This document shows positions 25,948 through 34,182 of a DNA stretch of 51,607 nt, in pieces. A model generated the notes under the pieces. It was not told the origin of the DNA. It was given only the letters and a program-made list of their open reading frames with translations, and made no database searches. The position numbers and the translations under genes are program-made. This DNA is from GCA-2718845 sp913041905. Lineage in GTDB: Bacteria; Pseudomonadota; Gammaproteobacteria; GCA-002705445; GCA-002716945. Every line of letters starts with the position of its first letter. Positions within the stretch are counted from its first letter, which is position 1. The DNA lies in assembly GCA_913041905.1 (NCBI GenBank), contig CAJWJQ010000001.1, forward strand, positions 1 through 51,607, written 5' to 3'.

Positions 25948-28365
25948 TTAATGAGGTAATCTCTTATTATTCGGAGATTTGTTCTTTTTAGTTCTCACCG
26001 AATTCTTTTTTTGAGCAGGTCTAGTTTTTGCTAATTTATTTTTAAGCGCTATTGTAAAAACTTCATCTACAAATTTTACGGGGTGTATTTTTAATCCTTT
26101 TTTTACATTCTCAGGTATCTCAGCAAGGTCCTTTTCATTGTCTTGTGGTATAATCACCTCTTTTATCCCTCCCCTTAATGCTGCCAAGAGTTTCTCTTTA
26201 AGACCTCCTATTTCTAATACTTCTCCTCTTAGTGTAATTTCGCCAGTCATGGCAACATCTGCCCTAACAGGTGTATTTGAAAGTGATGATGCGACTGCTA
26301 AAGCCATGCTAATTCCTGCGCTTGGCCCATCTTTTGGTGTAGCTCCTTCTGGAACATGTATATGGATATCTTTGTTTTCATAAAATTGAGTATCTATTCC
26401 TAGTGATGCCGCTCTTGTTCTTACAACTGTAACAGCTGCTTTGATTGATTCCTGCATTACATCACCCAGCTTCCCAGTTTGAGTCACCTTTCCTTTCCCT
26501 GACATGAGAGCACATTCAATTCTTAATAATTCACCACCCACAGATGTCCAGGCTAACCCATTAACTTGACCAACCATATCCTTCTTGTCTGCAGAGCTAT
26601 AGTTAAACGGCTTAACACCCAAATATTCGTGAAGGTTAATTGGTGTTATTTTAAAAGTATTTGTTCTTTTTTTATTTAGAAGTAGTGATTTTACAATTTT
26701 TCTACATATTTTAGATATGGATCTATCTAATCCCCTAACACCTGATTCTCTTGTGTAGTATCTTATAATATCTCTAATAGCCGAAACTGATATTGATAGT
26801 TCTTTTGCTTTTAATCCGTTCTGTTTAAATTGTTTAGATAATAGATATTTTTTTGCAATGTCTGTTTTTTCATCTTCAGTATATCCAGGCAATCTTATAA
26901 TTTCCATTCTATCAAGCAATGGTATAGGTATAGATTCCATAGAATTTGCAGTTGCAATAAACATAACGTCTGACAAGTCAAAATCAACCTCTAGGTAATG
27001 ATCATTGAATGCAAAGTTTTGTTCTGGGTCTAAAACTTCTAATAGAGCTGAAGAAGGGTCTCCTCTAAAATCCATAGCCATTTTATCTATTTCGTCTAAT
27101 AAAAAAAGGGGGTTTCTTGTTTTTATTTTAGAAAGATTCTGTATTACTTTTCCTGGCATAGACCCTATATATGTTTTTCTATGACCTCTTATTTCAGCCT
27201 CGTCTCTAACTCCTCCTAGGGACATTTTAATAAATTTTCTGTTAGTTGACCTTGCGATTGATTTTCCAAGAGACGTTTTTCCAACACCAGGAGGTCCAAC
27301 AAGACATAATATAGGTCCTTTTAATTTTTGAACCCTTTTATTTACTGCAAGATATTCTAATATTCTTTCTTTTACTTTCTCAAGACCATGGTGATCTTCA
27401 TCCAAAATTTTCTCCGCATGCCTTATGTCACTATTAACTTCTGTTTTCTCTTTCCATGGTAATCCAAGAATTGTATCAATATAATTTCGTACTACTGTAG
27501 CTTCGGCAGACATCGGTGACATCATTTTAAATTTACTAAATTCAGAATTAATTTTTTCTTTTGCTTCAGCTGATAGTCCTGCGGTTTCAATTTTTTTCTG
27601 AATAGCTTCAAAGTCATTAGGTTCTTCACCAATTTCTCCAAGTTCTTTTTGGATAGCTTTCATTTGTTCATTTAAATAGTATTCTCTCTGACTTTTTTCC
27701 ATTTGTTGTTTAACTCTGCCCCTGATTTTTTTCTCTACTTGTAGAACATCAAGCTCTGAGTTCATCATTTTTATTAGGTACTCAACTCTATTTTTTGTAT
27801 CAATAATTTCTAAAACTTCTTGTTTTTCTTCTAGACGCATGGTCATGTGTGCAGCAATGCTATCTGATAATTTTGATAAATCTTCAATTCCAGCTATAGA
27901 TGATAATACCTCAGGAGGTATTTTTTTATTCATTTTTACATATTGATTGAAAGTATCTTCCAACGTTCTACTTAAGGCATCCTCATGAGTTATAGATATA
28001 TTTTCATCAACAATTAAATATTCATATTCAGCATTCATTAAATTATTATGTTCAAATATTTTAAGAATCTTAGCTCTAGATACTCCTTCTACTAAAACCT
28101 TCATTGTTCCATCTGGTAGTTTTAATAATTGTAAAATATTTGCAACGCATCCTACTGTATATAATTCATTCTCTACTGGGTCATCAATGTCAGGAGATTT
28201 TTGAGTAACCAATAAAATGCTTTTATTGTTATTATTCATCGCATCTTCAAGTGACTTAATAGATTTAGGTCTACCCACAAATAATGGAACAACCATATTT
28301 GGATATACTACAACATCTCTGAGAGGAAGGATTGGGGTTTGTAAATCTTTCATTTTATTTAACAT
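25948..28365 (-). CDS. lon: ATP-dependent protease Lon
   Basis: Lon (805 aa) degrades misfolded and regulatory proteins. It has the N-terminal LON substrate-binding domain (about 10-205), the AAA+ module with Walker A GPPGVGKT (357-364) and Walker B FLLDEID (421-427), and the protease domain with catalytic S682 (PKDGPSAG) and K725 (GGLKEKL), 43 residues apart as in E. coli. The C-terminus ends in a short Lys/Arg/Asn-rich tail. The ATG at 28365 is used; a second ATG lies at codon 5. A sigma-32-like promoter precedes it. Confidence 0.97.
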   Translation of the reverse strand: MLNKMKDLQTPILPLRDVVVYPNMVVPLFVGRPKSIKSLEDAMNNNNKSILLVTQKSPDIDDPVENELYTVGCVANILQLLKLPDGTMKVLVEGVSRAKILKIFEHNNLMNAEYEYLIVDENISITHEDALSRTLEDTFNQYVKMNKKIPPEVLSSIAGIEDLSKLSDSIAAHMTMRLEEKQEVLEIIDTKNRVEYLIKMMNSELDVLQVEKKIRGRVKQQMEKSQREYYLNEQMKAIQKELGEIGEEPNDFEAIQKKIETAGLSAEAKEKINSEFSKFKMMSPMSAEATVVRNYIDTILGLPWKEKTEVNSDIRHAEKILDEDHHGLEKVKERILEYLAVNKRVQKLKGPILCLVGPPGVGKTSLGKSIARSTNRKFIKMSLGGVRDEAEIRGHRKTYIGSMPGKVIQNLSKIKTRNPLFLLDEIDKMAMDFRGDPSSALLEVLDPEQNFAFNDHYLEVDFDLSDVMFIATANSMESIPIPLLDRMEIIRLPGYTEDEKTDIAKKYLLSKQFKQNGLKAKELSISVSAIRDIIRYYTRESGVRGLDRSISKICRKIVKSLLLNKKRTNTFKITPINLHEYLGVKPFNYSSADKKDMVGQVNGLAWTSVGGELLRIECALMSGKGKVTQTGKLGDVMQESIKAAVTVVRTRAASLGIDTQFYENKDIHIHVPEGATPKDGPSAGISMALAVASSLSNTPVRADVAMTGEITLRGEVLEIGGLKEKLLAALRGGIKEVIIPQDNEKDLAEIPENVKKGLKIHPVKFVDEVFTIALKNKLAKTRPAQKKNSVRTKKNKSPNNKRLPH

Positions 28366-28376
28366 TCACTTATATC

Positions 28377-28391
28377 ATTGATATTATCAAT
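28377..28391. repeat. Perfect palindrome at the lon start site
   Basis: ATTGATA-T-TATCAAT is a perfect 15-nt palindrome lying 11 bp upstream of the lon ATG. It overlaps the edge of the predicted -10 and the expected transcription start. That is a classic operator position, although a short AT-rich palindrome can occur by chance in such DNA. Confidence 0.4.
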
Positions 28392-28417
28392 ATGGTGTCA
28401 TATTCTCATAATTCAAG
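28390..28417 (-). promoter_or_regulatory. Predicted sigma-32 (heat-shock) promoter of lon
   Basis: On the minus strand, directly after the clpX stop, CTTGAA (28417-28412) and CCATAT (28395-28390) are separated by 16 bp. This matches the sigma-32 pattern CTTGAAA...CCCATnT at its usual spacing. Lon is a heat-shock gene under sigma-32 in E. coli and other gammaproteobacteria. The start would fall near 28383, leaving a leader of under 20 nt. Confidence 0.5.
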
Positions 28418-29683
28418 TTAATCTTTTGATCCAACCTTAGTTTTATTTTTACCATAAATTAGCAAGGGTTTGTTTGAAGATTCAATAACAGATTTATCAA
28501 TAAGAACTTTAATAATATCTGTAGATGACGGTAAGTCATACATAGTATCCAGCAATGTTTTCTCAAGTATAGTTCTTAGACCTCTTGCTCCTGTTTTTCT
28601 TTTCATGGCTTTTTTTGCTATGCTTTTAAGAGCATCATCTCTAAATTCAAGTTCACAATTCTCCATTTGAAAAAGTCGGTGATACTGTTTTGTCAAAGCG
28701 TTTTTTGGCTCGGTTAAAATTTTTACTAAAGATTTTTCATCTAATTCATCTAAGGTTGCTATAACAGGTAATCTACCTACAAACTCAGGAATTAATCCAT
28801 ATTTAATTAAATCTTCCGGACCTACCGTGTTAAGTGTTTCTGCTAAACTAATTTTCTTGTTAATATCTCTAACTGTAGCAGAAAACCCAATGCTTGATTT
28901 ATCTGTTCTGTCTTGAATTATTTTATCAAGCCCAGAGAATGCTCCGCCGACAATAAATAATATGTTAGTTGTATCCACTTGTAAAAATTCTTGTTGTGGA
29001 TGTTTTCTTCCGCCTTGTGGTGGAACAGAAGCAATTGTTCCTTCGATAAGTTTTAGCAATGCTTGCTGAACACCTTCTCCAGAAACATCTCGTGTTATAG
29101 ATGGGTTATCAGACTTGCGAGAAATTTTATCTATTTCATCTATATAAACAATTCCTGTCTGTGCTTTCTCTACATCATAATCACATTTTTGTAATAATTT
29201 TTGTATTATATTTTCAACATCCTCTCCCACGTACCCTGCTTCAGTTAAAGTTGTTGCATCAGCAATTGTAAATGGAACATTTAACAATCTCGCTAATGTT
29301 TCAGCAAGAAGTGTTTTTCCTGACCCTGTAGGCCCGATGAGAAGCACATTACTTTTATTTAGCTCTACGGTATTTTTTGCATCTTTAGTATTTAATCTTT
29401 TGTAATGGTTATAAACAGCAACAGACAATACTTTCTTAGCATGGTTTTGACCTATTACATATTCATCTAATATACTTTTTATTTCTTGGGGCTTTGGTAA
29501 ATTTTGGCGTGTTTTGAGAGATTTTTCTTCTAGTTCATCTCTTATAATTTCATTACATAAATCAACGCATTCATCACATATAAAAACAGATGGGCCGGCA
29601 ATTAATTTACTAACTTCATTTTGGTTTTTTCCACAAAAAGAGCAGTGTAACAATTTATTCGAATCTTTTGTGTTTATATCCAT
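28418..29683 (-). CDS. clpX: ClpX, ATPase subunit of ClpXP
   Basis: ClpX unfolds substrates and feeds them to ClpP. The 421-aa product has the N-terminal C4 zinc domain (C14, C17, C36, C39), Walker A GPTGSGKT, Walker B IVYIDEIDK, the pore loop with GYVGEDVE and the IGF-type loop SIGF that docks on ClpP. It is complete and typical. An 89-bp gap from clpP contains its own likely promoter. Confidence 0.97.
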   Translation of the reverse strand: MDINTKDSNKLLHCSFCGKNQNEVSKLIAGPSVFICDECVDLCNEIIRDELEEKSLKTRQNLPKPQEIKSILDEYVIGQNHAKKVLSVAVYNHYKRLNTKDAKNTVELNKSNVLLIGPTGSGKTLLAETLARLLNVPFTIADATTLTEAGYVGEDVENIIQKLLQKCDYDVEKAQTGIVYIDEIDKISRKSDNPSITRDVSGEGVQQALLKLIEGTIASVPPQGGRKHPQQEFLQVDTTNILFIVGGAFSGLDKIIQDRTDKSSIGFSATVRDINKKISLAETLNTVGPEDLIKYGLIPEFVGRLPVIATLDELDEKSLVKILTEPKNALTKQYHRLFQMENCELEFRDDALKSIAKKAMKRKTGARGLRTILEKTLLDTMYDLPSSTDIIKVLIDKSVIESSNKPLLIYGKNKTKVGSKD

Positions 29684-29700
29684 TATAAATGTTTTATTTT

Positions 29701-29730
29701 AGTATACACTGCTTTTGCATTAATGCAAAA
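29701..29730 (-). promoter_or_regulatory. clpX promoter overlapped by an 18-bp perfect palindrome
   Basis: TTTTGCATTAATGCAAAA (29713-29730) is a perfect palindrome. Its TTGCAT (29728-29723, minus strand) can serve as a -35 hexamer, followed after 16 bp by TATACT (29706-29701). The start would be near 29694 and the leader only about 11 nt. The palindrome thus covers the -35 and half the spacer, where a repressor or activator could act. Confidence 0.45.
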
Positions 29731-29772
29731 AATTTATAAAATTAAAGAATTTATGATAGATTTTGGATCTTT

Positions 29773-30375
29773 TTATCTTGACTCAAGTATATCATCAATC
29801 AATCCATACTTTTGTGCATCTGATGATGTCATAAAATTATCTCTTTCTGTGTCATTTTGTATTTTTTTAAGTGGCTGACCAGTATTTTTAGATAATATAT
29901 CATTTAATCTTGATCGTATATTTAGAATTTCTTTTGCTTGTATCTCAAAATCTGTTGCTTGGCCTTGGAAACTTCCTAATGGCTGATGAATCATAACTCT
30001 TGAATTTGGAAGTGCGTAACGTTTTTTCTTAGCGCCACCACTCAATAATATTGCTCCCATGCTTGCGGCTTGCCCTACGCACAAAGTACTAATATCAGGT
30101 TTTATAAATTGCATAGTATCATATATAGAAAGTCCGGCTGTAACAGAACCACCTGGAGAGTTTATATACAAACTAACATCTTTTGTTGGATTTTCAGATT
30201 CTAGAAATAATAATTGCGCAACTACTAGATTTGCAGTGTGGTCATCTACTGGACCTACAAGAAAAATGATTCTTTCCTTAAGTAGTCTTGAATATATATC
30301 AAAAGCTCTTTCACCTCTAGGTGTTTGTTCTACTACCATGGGCACAAGGTTATTTGTAATATCATCTTTTTTCAT
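29773..30375 (-). CDS. clpP: ClpP, proteolytic subunit
   Basis: ClpP (200 aa) is the serine protease barrel. The catalytic S105 (GQAASMGA) and H130 (MIHQPLG) are present, and the Asp lies in the SSDAQKYGLID segment (about 179). A short N-terminal propeptide region precedes VVEQTPRGERAFDIYSR. It follows tig by 3 bp, so tig-clpP is one operon. Confidence 0.97.
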   Translation of the reverse strand: MKKDDITNNLVPMVVEQTPRGERAFDIYSRLLKERIIFLVGPVDDHTANLVVAQLLFLESENPTKDVSLYINSPGGSVTAGLSIYDTMQFIKPDISTLCVGQAASMGAILLSGGAKKKRYALPNSRVMIHQPLGSFQGQATDFEIQAKEILNIRSRLNDILSKNTGQPLKKIQNDTERDNFMTSSDAQKYGLIDDILESR

Positions 30376-30378
30376 TAC

Positions 30379-31683
30379 TTAATTTACAACCTCTGAAAAG
30401 TTTTTTTTAATCTTTGTTATTTTACATTTATTTTTAATTTTATTAATTATACCATCTTCAATAATTTTATTCTTAATTTGATTTAAATAATTTTTATCTT
30501 CTTTTGCTTTAGAAACAAGTTCATTTTGTGTTGACTGGCTAGATTTCGAAATGAAATCATATACGTCTTTGTCACTTACCTCAATATTATGTTCTTGTGC
30601 CAATTTCATATAAATTATATTTAATTTAACTCTTTTTATCGCAATAGTTTCTAGTTCTAATTTAGTTTTTTCATCTAACTCTTTCATCATAGATTTATAT
30701 TGATTTCTTATATTTTCTTTTTCATTATCTAACATATTCTTGGGTATTTCAAAATCATTATGCTTTAGTAATTCGTCGTTAATAGATGCGGACAAAATAG
30801 ATTGTTTTCTCTGTTCTAATTCTACAGTCATGTGTTCTAAAACATTTTTCTTAAAATTTTCATGAGTGGATTTGTCTAAACCAAGTTTTTTATAAAATTC
30901 GTTATCTAGCTTGGGTAATAAACCATGATAAATATGTTTTATATTTATAGTATAATCAACGGTCTTTCCTGCTATTTCTTTTTTTATATAGTCCGTTGCC
31001 ATGTTAAATGTAAATTTTTTCTCAGCCCCAACTTTCTCGTCAAGACTATTTCTATAAAATTCTTCGTATAATTTAACCGTCGCATTATCTCCTTTGATTT
31101 TATCGTCAATTATGAAAGTAAAATTTTCTCCTGAAATATCTTCAATTTTTTTACCTTCGATAAATCCATTATAATCTACAACAACCTTATCACCTGATTT
31201 AGCGGCTGCTTTTGATTCTTCCCATTTAATATTTTGTTTTTGAATGTTGCTTATTACTCCGTTAATATCTGCATCTGTTATATCTACTTCAGGTTCTTCA
31301 ATTGAAAGTTTATCCAAAGCGCTTAGTTGAAATAAAGGGTAAATTTCAAACTCTACTGAAAACTTTAAATCATTTTCAAATGATGCTTCGCTTTTTATTG
31401 ACAGCTTTGGAGGACTTGCTGTATGTAATTTATTTTCAGATAATGACTCAGACACTGAAGTTTCAATAATTTTATTAATTACATCAAAATGTATCTTATC
31501 TTTATATTTTTTTATAATAACATTTTCAGGTACTTTCCCTGCGCGAAAACCATCTAACTTAGCTTTTGTGGTGTATTCTTTGACACTATTATTAAATATT
31601 GCTATATATTCTTTCTTAGGAACTGTAATATCAAGCGATCTATTTAAGCCCTCGAGTTTATTTAATTTGCTTATTTTTTCCAT
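30379..31683 (-). CDS. tig: Trigger factor
   Basis: Trigger factor is the ribosome-bound chaperone and prolyl isomerase. The 434-aa product has the ribosome-docking signature (FRAGKVPENVI, residues about 43-53), a central FKBP-like domain (about 160-245, with GDKVVVDYNGFIEG) and the helical C-terminal substrate-binding domain. The length is standard. It is 6 bp from the unknown gene upstream. Confidence 0.95.
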   Translation of the reverse strand: MEKISKLNKLEGLNRSLDITVPKKEYIAIFNNSVKEYTTKAKLDGFRAGKVPENVIIKKYKDKIHFDVINKIIETSVSESLSENKLHTASPPKLSIKSEASFENDLKFSVEFEIYPLFQLSALDKLSIEEPEVDITDADINGVISNIQKQNIKWEESKAAAKSGDKVVVDYNGFIEGKKIEDISGENFTFIIDDKIKGDNATVKLYEEFYRNSLDEKVGAEKKFTFNMATDYIKKEIAGKTVDYTINIKHIYHGLLPKLDNEFYKKLGLDKSTHENFKKNVLEHMTVELEQRKQSILSASINDELLKHNDFEIPKNMLDNEKENIRNQYKSMMKELDEKTKLELETIAIKRVKLNIIYMKLAQEHNIEVSDKDVYDFISKSSQSTQNELVSKAKEDKNYLNQIKNKIIEDGIINKIKNKCKITKIKKNFSEVVN

Positions 31684-31689
31684 TGCATC

Positions 31690-32118
31690 TTAGCTATCAC
31701 ATAGATTAATTATTTTATTAATAAAATATTTGATTGCATATTCCCCATTATTAAAAAACCTTGATTCAACTTCATTTTCATTTATATCATCACATTCAAA
31801 CAAAATACACTCCCATTTTTCTATATTATTTTTATTTAACTCAATTAAAGATAATGTTAAATAAAAAGTTGATTGTGTTCCATATTTATTATTTTTTGAA
31901 AAATCTCCATGTTTAATCGTATAATTGTTTATTTTTACTATTGATTTTCTAATATTTTCATTGATTAAATATTTTGATAAATAACCTACAAATGTTTGAC
32001 TTTTTTTATTTTGCAACTCATTAAAATTAATCTTTACTGGAGATTTTCCAAGATGACTGTTTTTGCTTGTTTTTTCTGCAAGTTTCTTTGTAAATTGATT
32101 AAGTAATACTTTGCTCAT
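31690..32118 (-). CDS. Protein of unknown function between a small lipoprotein gene and tig
   Basis: I do not recognise this 142-aa protein. It has no signal peptide or membrane helix and is basic at the N-terminus (MSKVLLNQFTKKLAEKTSKN). The C-terminal half mixes beta-like segments (TQSTFYLTLSLIEL, KWECILFECDDI) with a final amphipathic helix (EYAIKYFINKIINL). It is 6 bp before tig and 5 bp after the small lipoprotein gene, so it is probably transcribed with both. Codon and base use resemble its neighbours. Coding is supported by length, tight spacing and order, not by homology. Confidence 0.75.
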   Translation of the reverse strand: MSKVLLNQFTKKLAEKTSKNSHLGKSPVKINFNELQNKKSQTFVGYLSKYLINENIRKSIVKINNYTIKHGDFSKNNKYGTQSTFYLTLSLIELNKNNIEKWECILFECDDINENEVESRFFNNGEYAIKYFINKIINLCDS

Positions 32119-32123
32119 AATTT

Positions 32124-32372
32124 CTATTTGTTAATACATATGAATGAGATTATATATTTATTTGGTTGAAATATATATTCAAAATTTTCTTCTCTTAATA
32201 TGTTAAAGGAATGATTGCATTTATTATTAATGATTTCTATACATGTCTCTTTAAATTCTGAAATACACGTCATATTGTCATTATCTACTAATAACTTGTA
32301 TTTACTATCTGAGCCACATGCTGACAATAATGTACAAAAAATAAATATATATAAAACTCTATAATTTTTCAT
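32124..32372 (-). CDS. Small cysteine-rich lipoprotein, unknown function
   Basis: The 82-aa product starts with a lipoprotein signal peptide (MKNYRVLYIFIFCTLLSAC), with an excellent lipobox LSAC at 16-19. The remaining 63 residues contain four further cysteines (in MTCIS, ETCIE, NKCNH and FICIN), which could form two disulfides in the periplasm. No known family is evident. It begins 25 bp after tRNA-Leu with no terminator between them, and is followed by the 142-aa unknown gene. Confidence 0.75.
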   Translation of the reverse strand: MKNYRVLYIFIFCTLLSACGSDSKYKLLVDNDNMTCISEFKETCIEIINNKCNHSFNILREENFEYIFQPNKYIISFICINK

Positions 32373-32397
32373 AATATGTTTTAACTTAAATTTTATT

Positions 32398-32478
<81 letters not shown>

Positions 32479-32486
32479 AAATTATG

Positions 32487-32561
32487 GGTGGATGATGGGA
32501 TTCGAACCCACGACAACTGGTACCACAAACCAGAGCTCTAACCAACTGAGCTACATCCACC
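32487..32561 (-). tRNA. tRNA-His (GTG)
   Basis: The acceptor GTGGATG / CATCCAC carries the extra 5' G(-1) opposite discriminator C, the identity feature of tRNA-His. The anticodon loop shows GTG. The 3' CCA is not encoded (CAT follows the discriminator). It is 8 bp from tRNA-Leu. Confidence 0.95.
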
Positions 32562-32586
32562 ATTATTTTAATTTTATCATAATAAT

Positions 32587-32661
32587 CGCGCCTGGAAGGA
32601 CTCGAACCTCCGACCCCATCGTTCGTAGCGATGTACTCTAATCCAACTGAGCTACAGGCGC
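32587..32661 (-). tRNA. tRNA-Arg (ACG)
   Basis: The acceptor GCGCCTG / CAGGCGC is perfect. The anticodon stem CATCG / CGATG holds loop CTACGAA with anticodon ACG, whose A34 is normally deaminated to inosine to read CGN codons. The discriminator is G and no CCA is encoded. Confidence 0.95.
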
Positions 32662-32671
32662 AAAATTATCA

Positions 32672-32745
32672 TCGGGGTGATAGGATTCGAACCTACGACC
32701 TACTGGTCCCAAACCAGCCGCGCTACCAAGCTGCGCTACACCCCG
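32672..32745 (-). tRNA. tRNA-Pro (TGG)
   Basis: The acceptor CGGGGTG / CACCCCG and the anticodon loop with TGG are clear. The discriminator is A and no CCA is encoded. This is the first tRNA of the operon. The order Pro-Arg-His-Leu before tig matches Pseudomonas. Confidence 0.95.
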
Positions 32746-32756
32746 TAGATATGCAT

Positions 32757-32762
32757 ATTATA
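32757..32762 (-). promoter_or_regulatory. -10 element of the tRNA-Pro-Arg-His-Leu operon
   Basis: A perfect TATAAT on the minus strand lies 11 nt before the first base of tRNA-Pro, in the 47-bp gap shared with the end of cysS. The matching -35 is poor (TTTTAA at 16 bp). The spacing to the tRNA suits a stable-RNA promoter with a very short leader. Confidence 0.4.
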
Positions 32763-32792
32763 CCTATAGATTATATTTTTAAAATTAATAAG

Positions 32793-34145
32793 TTAATTAG
32801 AAATATATTCCCAGATAGTCTTGCCGTCCATATCCTTTATTTTTACTCTCATTGCTGCAAGCTTACCTCTTATTTCATCAGCTTTTTTGTAGTCTCCTTT
32901 AGAACGTGACTCATTTCTTTCTAATATGAGCTTATTTATTAAATCTTCGTCAACCTGCTCAATTTTTATTGATTGGCTTTTATCCAATAAATTAATTCCT
33001 AAAAATAATGCTGCGTTAATTAATTTTTTAGCATCTTTAGTATTCTTTTTTGCATATTTAGATAATTTTGATAAATATGTAATTGCCTCAGGAGTATTTA
33101 AATCATCAGACAATATATTAAGTATTTCATTATCTGTTTGCTCCAGCTTTTTAGTAAATTCTATATTTTCAATGGAAGATCTGTACTTTGTAATAAGGTT
33201 GTGAGCATCTGCTATGGTTCTATCTGTCCAATTTAGTGGTTGCCTGTAATGTGCTGATAACAAGGCCAGTCTGATAGTTATTGGCGAATGATTTTTTAAC
33301 AAATCTTCAATTAAAATAACATTTCCTAATGATTTAGACATTTTTTTCTTATCGACTAATACTATTCCATTGTGAAACCAATAATTACAATATTTTGCCG
33401 AGGACATGCAACTTCCTTGGGCAATTTCATTTTCATGATGAGGGAAAATTAAATCATTCCCTCCTCCATGTATATCTAAAGTGGTTTCTTTTCCAATGAT
33501 TTTTTTAATCATTGAAGTACATTCGATATGCCATCCAGGCCTGCCAATACCCCAAGGGCTATCCCAACCTGGCATAGTAGAATTTGATGGTTTCCATAAA
33601 ACAAAATCTCTGGGTGATTTTTTATAAGAGGCAACTTCAACTCGTGCTCCATCAATCATTTCATCAAAATTCTTTTTAGATAATTGTCCATACTCTTTAT
33701 ATTTAACTGTGTCGAACAGCACATGCTTCTCAGAAATATAAGCATATCCCGAATCTAGGATATCCTTAATTGCATTTATAATCTCTGGAATATTATCAGT
33801 AACTTTTGGTTCAAGCGTTGGGCTTATCATTTCCAAGGCTTGCATGTTAGCGTGATAAACTTTAGTAAACTTAGCACTTATATCATGTACTGTTTTATTT
33901 GATTTGTTAGCAGCTTCTGATATTTTATCATCTACATCGGTAATATTTCTTATGTAGACAACTTCGTTATATTTAACACTTAACAATCTAAATAATATAT
34001 CAGGAATTATAGCTGCTCTAGCATTCCCTATGTGTGGATGACTATACACAGTAGGACCACAAACATATATTGTTACCTTATCCTTGTTTACAGGTATAAA
34101 TTCTTCTTTTTTTCTATTTATGGTATTAAATAACTTTATTGTCAT
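32793..34145 (-). CDS. cysS: Cysteinyl-tRNA synthetase
   Basis: CysRS (450 aa) is a class I synthetase. The HIGH-type motif HPHIGNA (36-42), zinc ligands C29, C209 and the H236/H237 pair (PHHENEIAQ), and KMSKS (268-272) are all intact. It diverges from the cyclophilin gene across 37 bp. The cysS-ppiB-lpxH neighbourhood is conserved in E. coli and Pseudomonas; glnS and folD, present here in Pseudomonas, are absent. Confidence 0.97.
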   Translation of the reverse strand: MTIKLFNTINRKKEEFIPVNKDKVTIYVCGPTVYSHPHIGNARAAIIPDILFRLLSVKYNEVVYIRNITDVDDKISEAANKSNKTVHDISAKFTKVYHANMQALEMISPTLEPKVTDNIPEIINAIKDILDSGYAYISEKHVLFDTVKYKEYGQLSKKNFDEMIDGARVEVASYKKSPRDFVLWKPSNSTMPGWDSPWGIGRPGWHIECTSMIKKIIGKETTLDIHGGGNDLIFPHHENEIAQGSCMSSAKYCNYWFHNGIVLVDKKKMSKSLGNVILIEDLLKNHSPITIRLALLSAHYRQPLNWTDRTIADAHNLITKYRSSIENIEFTKKLEQTDNEILNILSDDLNTPEAITYLSKLSKYAKKNTKDAKKLINAALFLGINLLDKSQSIKIEQVDEDLINKLILERNESRSKGDYKKADEIRGKLAAMRVKIKDMDGKTIWEYISN

Positions 34146-34182
34146 GATATGATATATTCACGCTATATTTAGATTAAAATTT

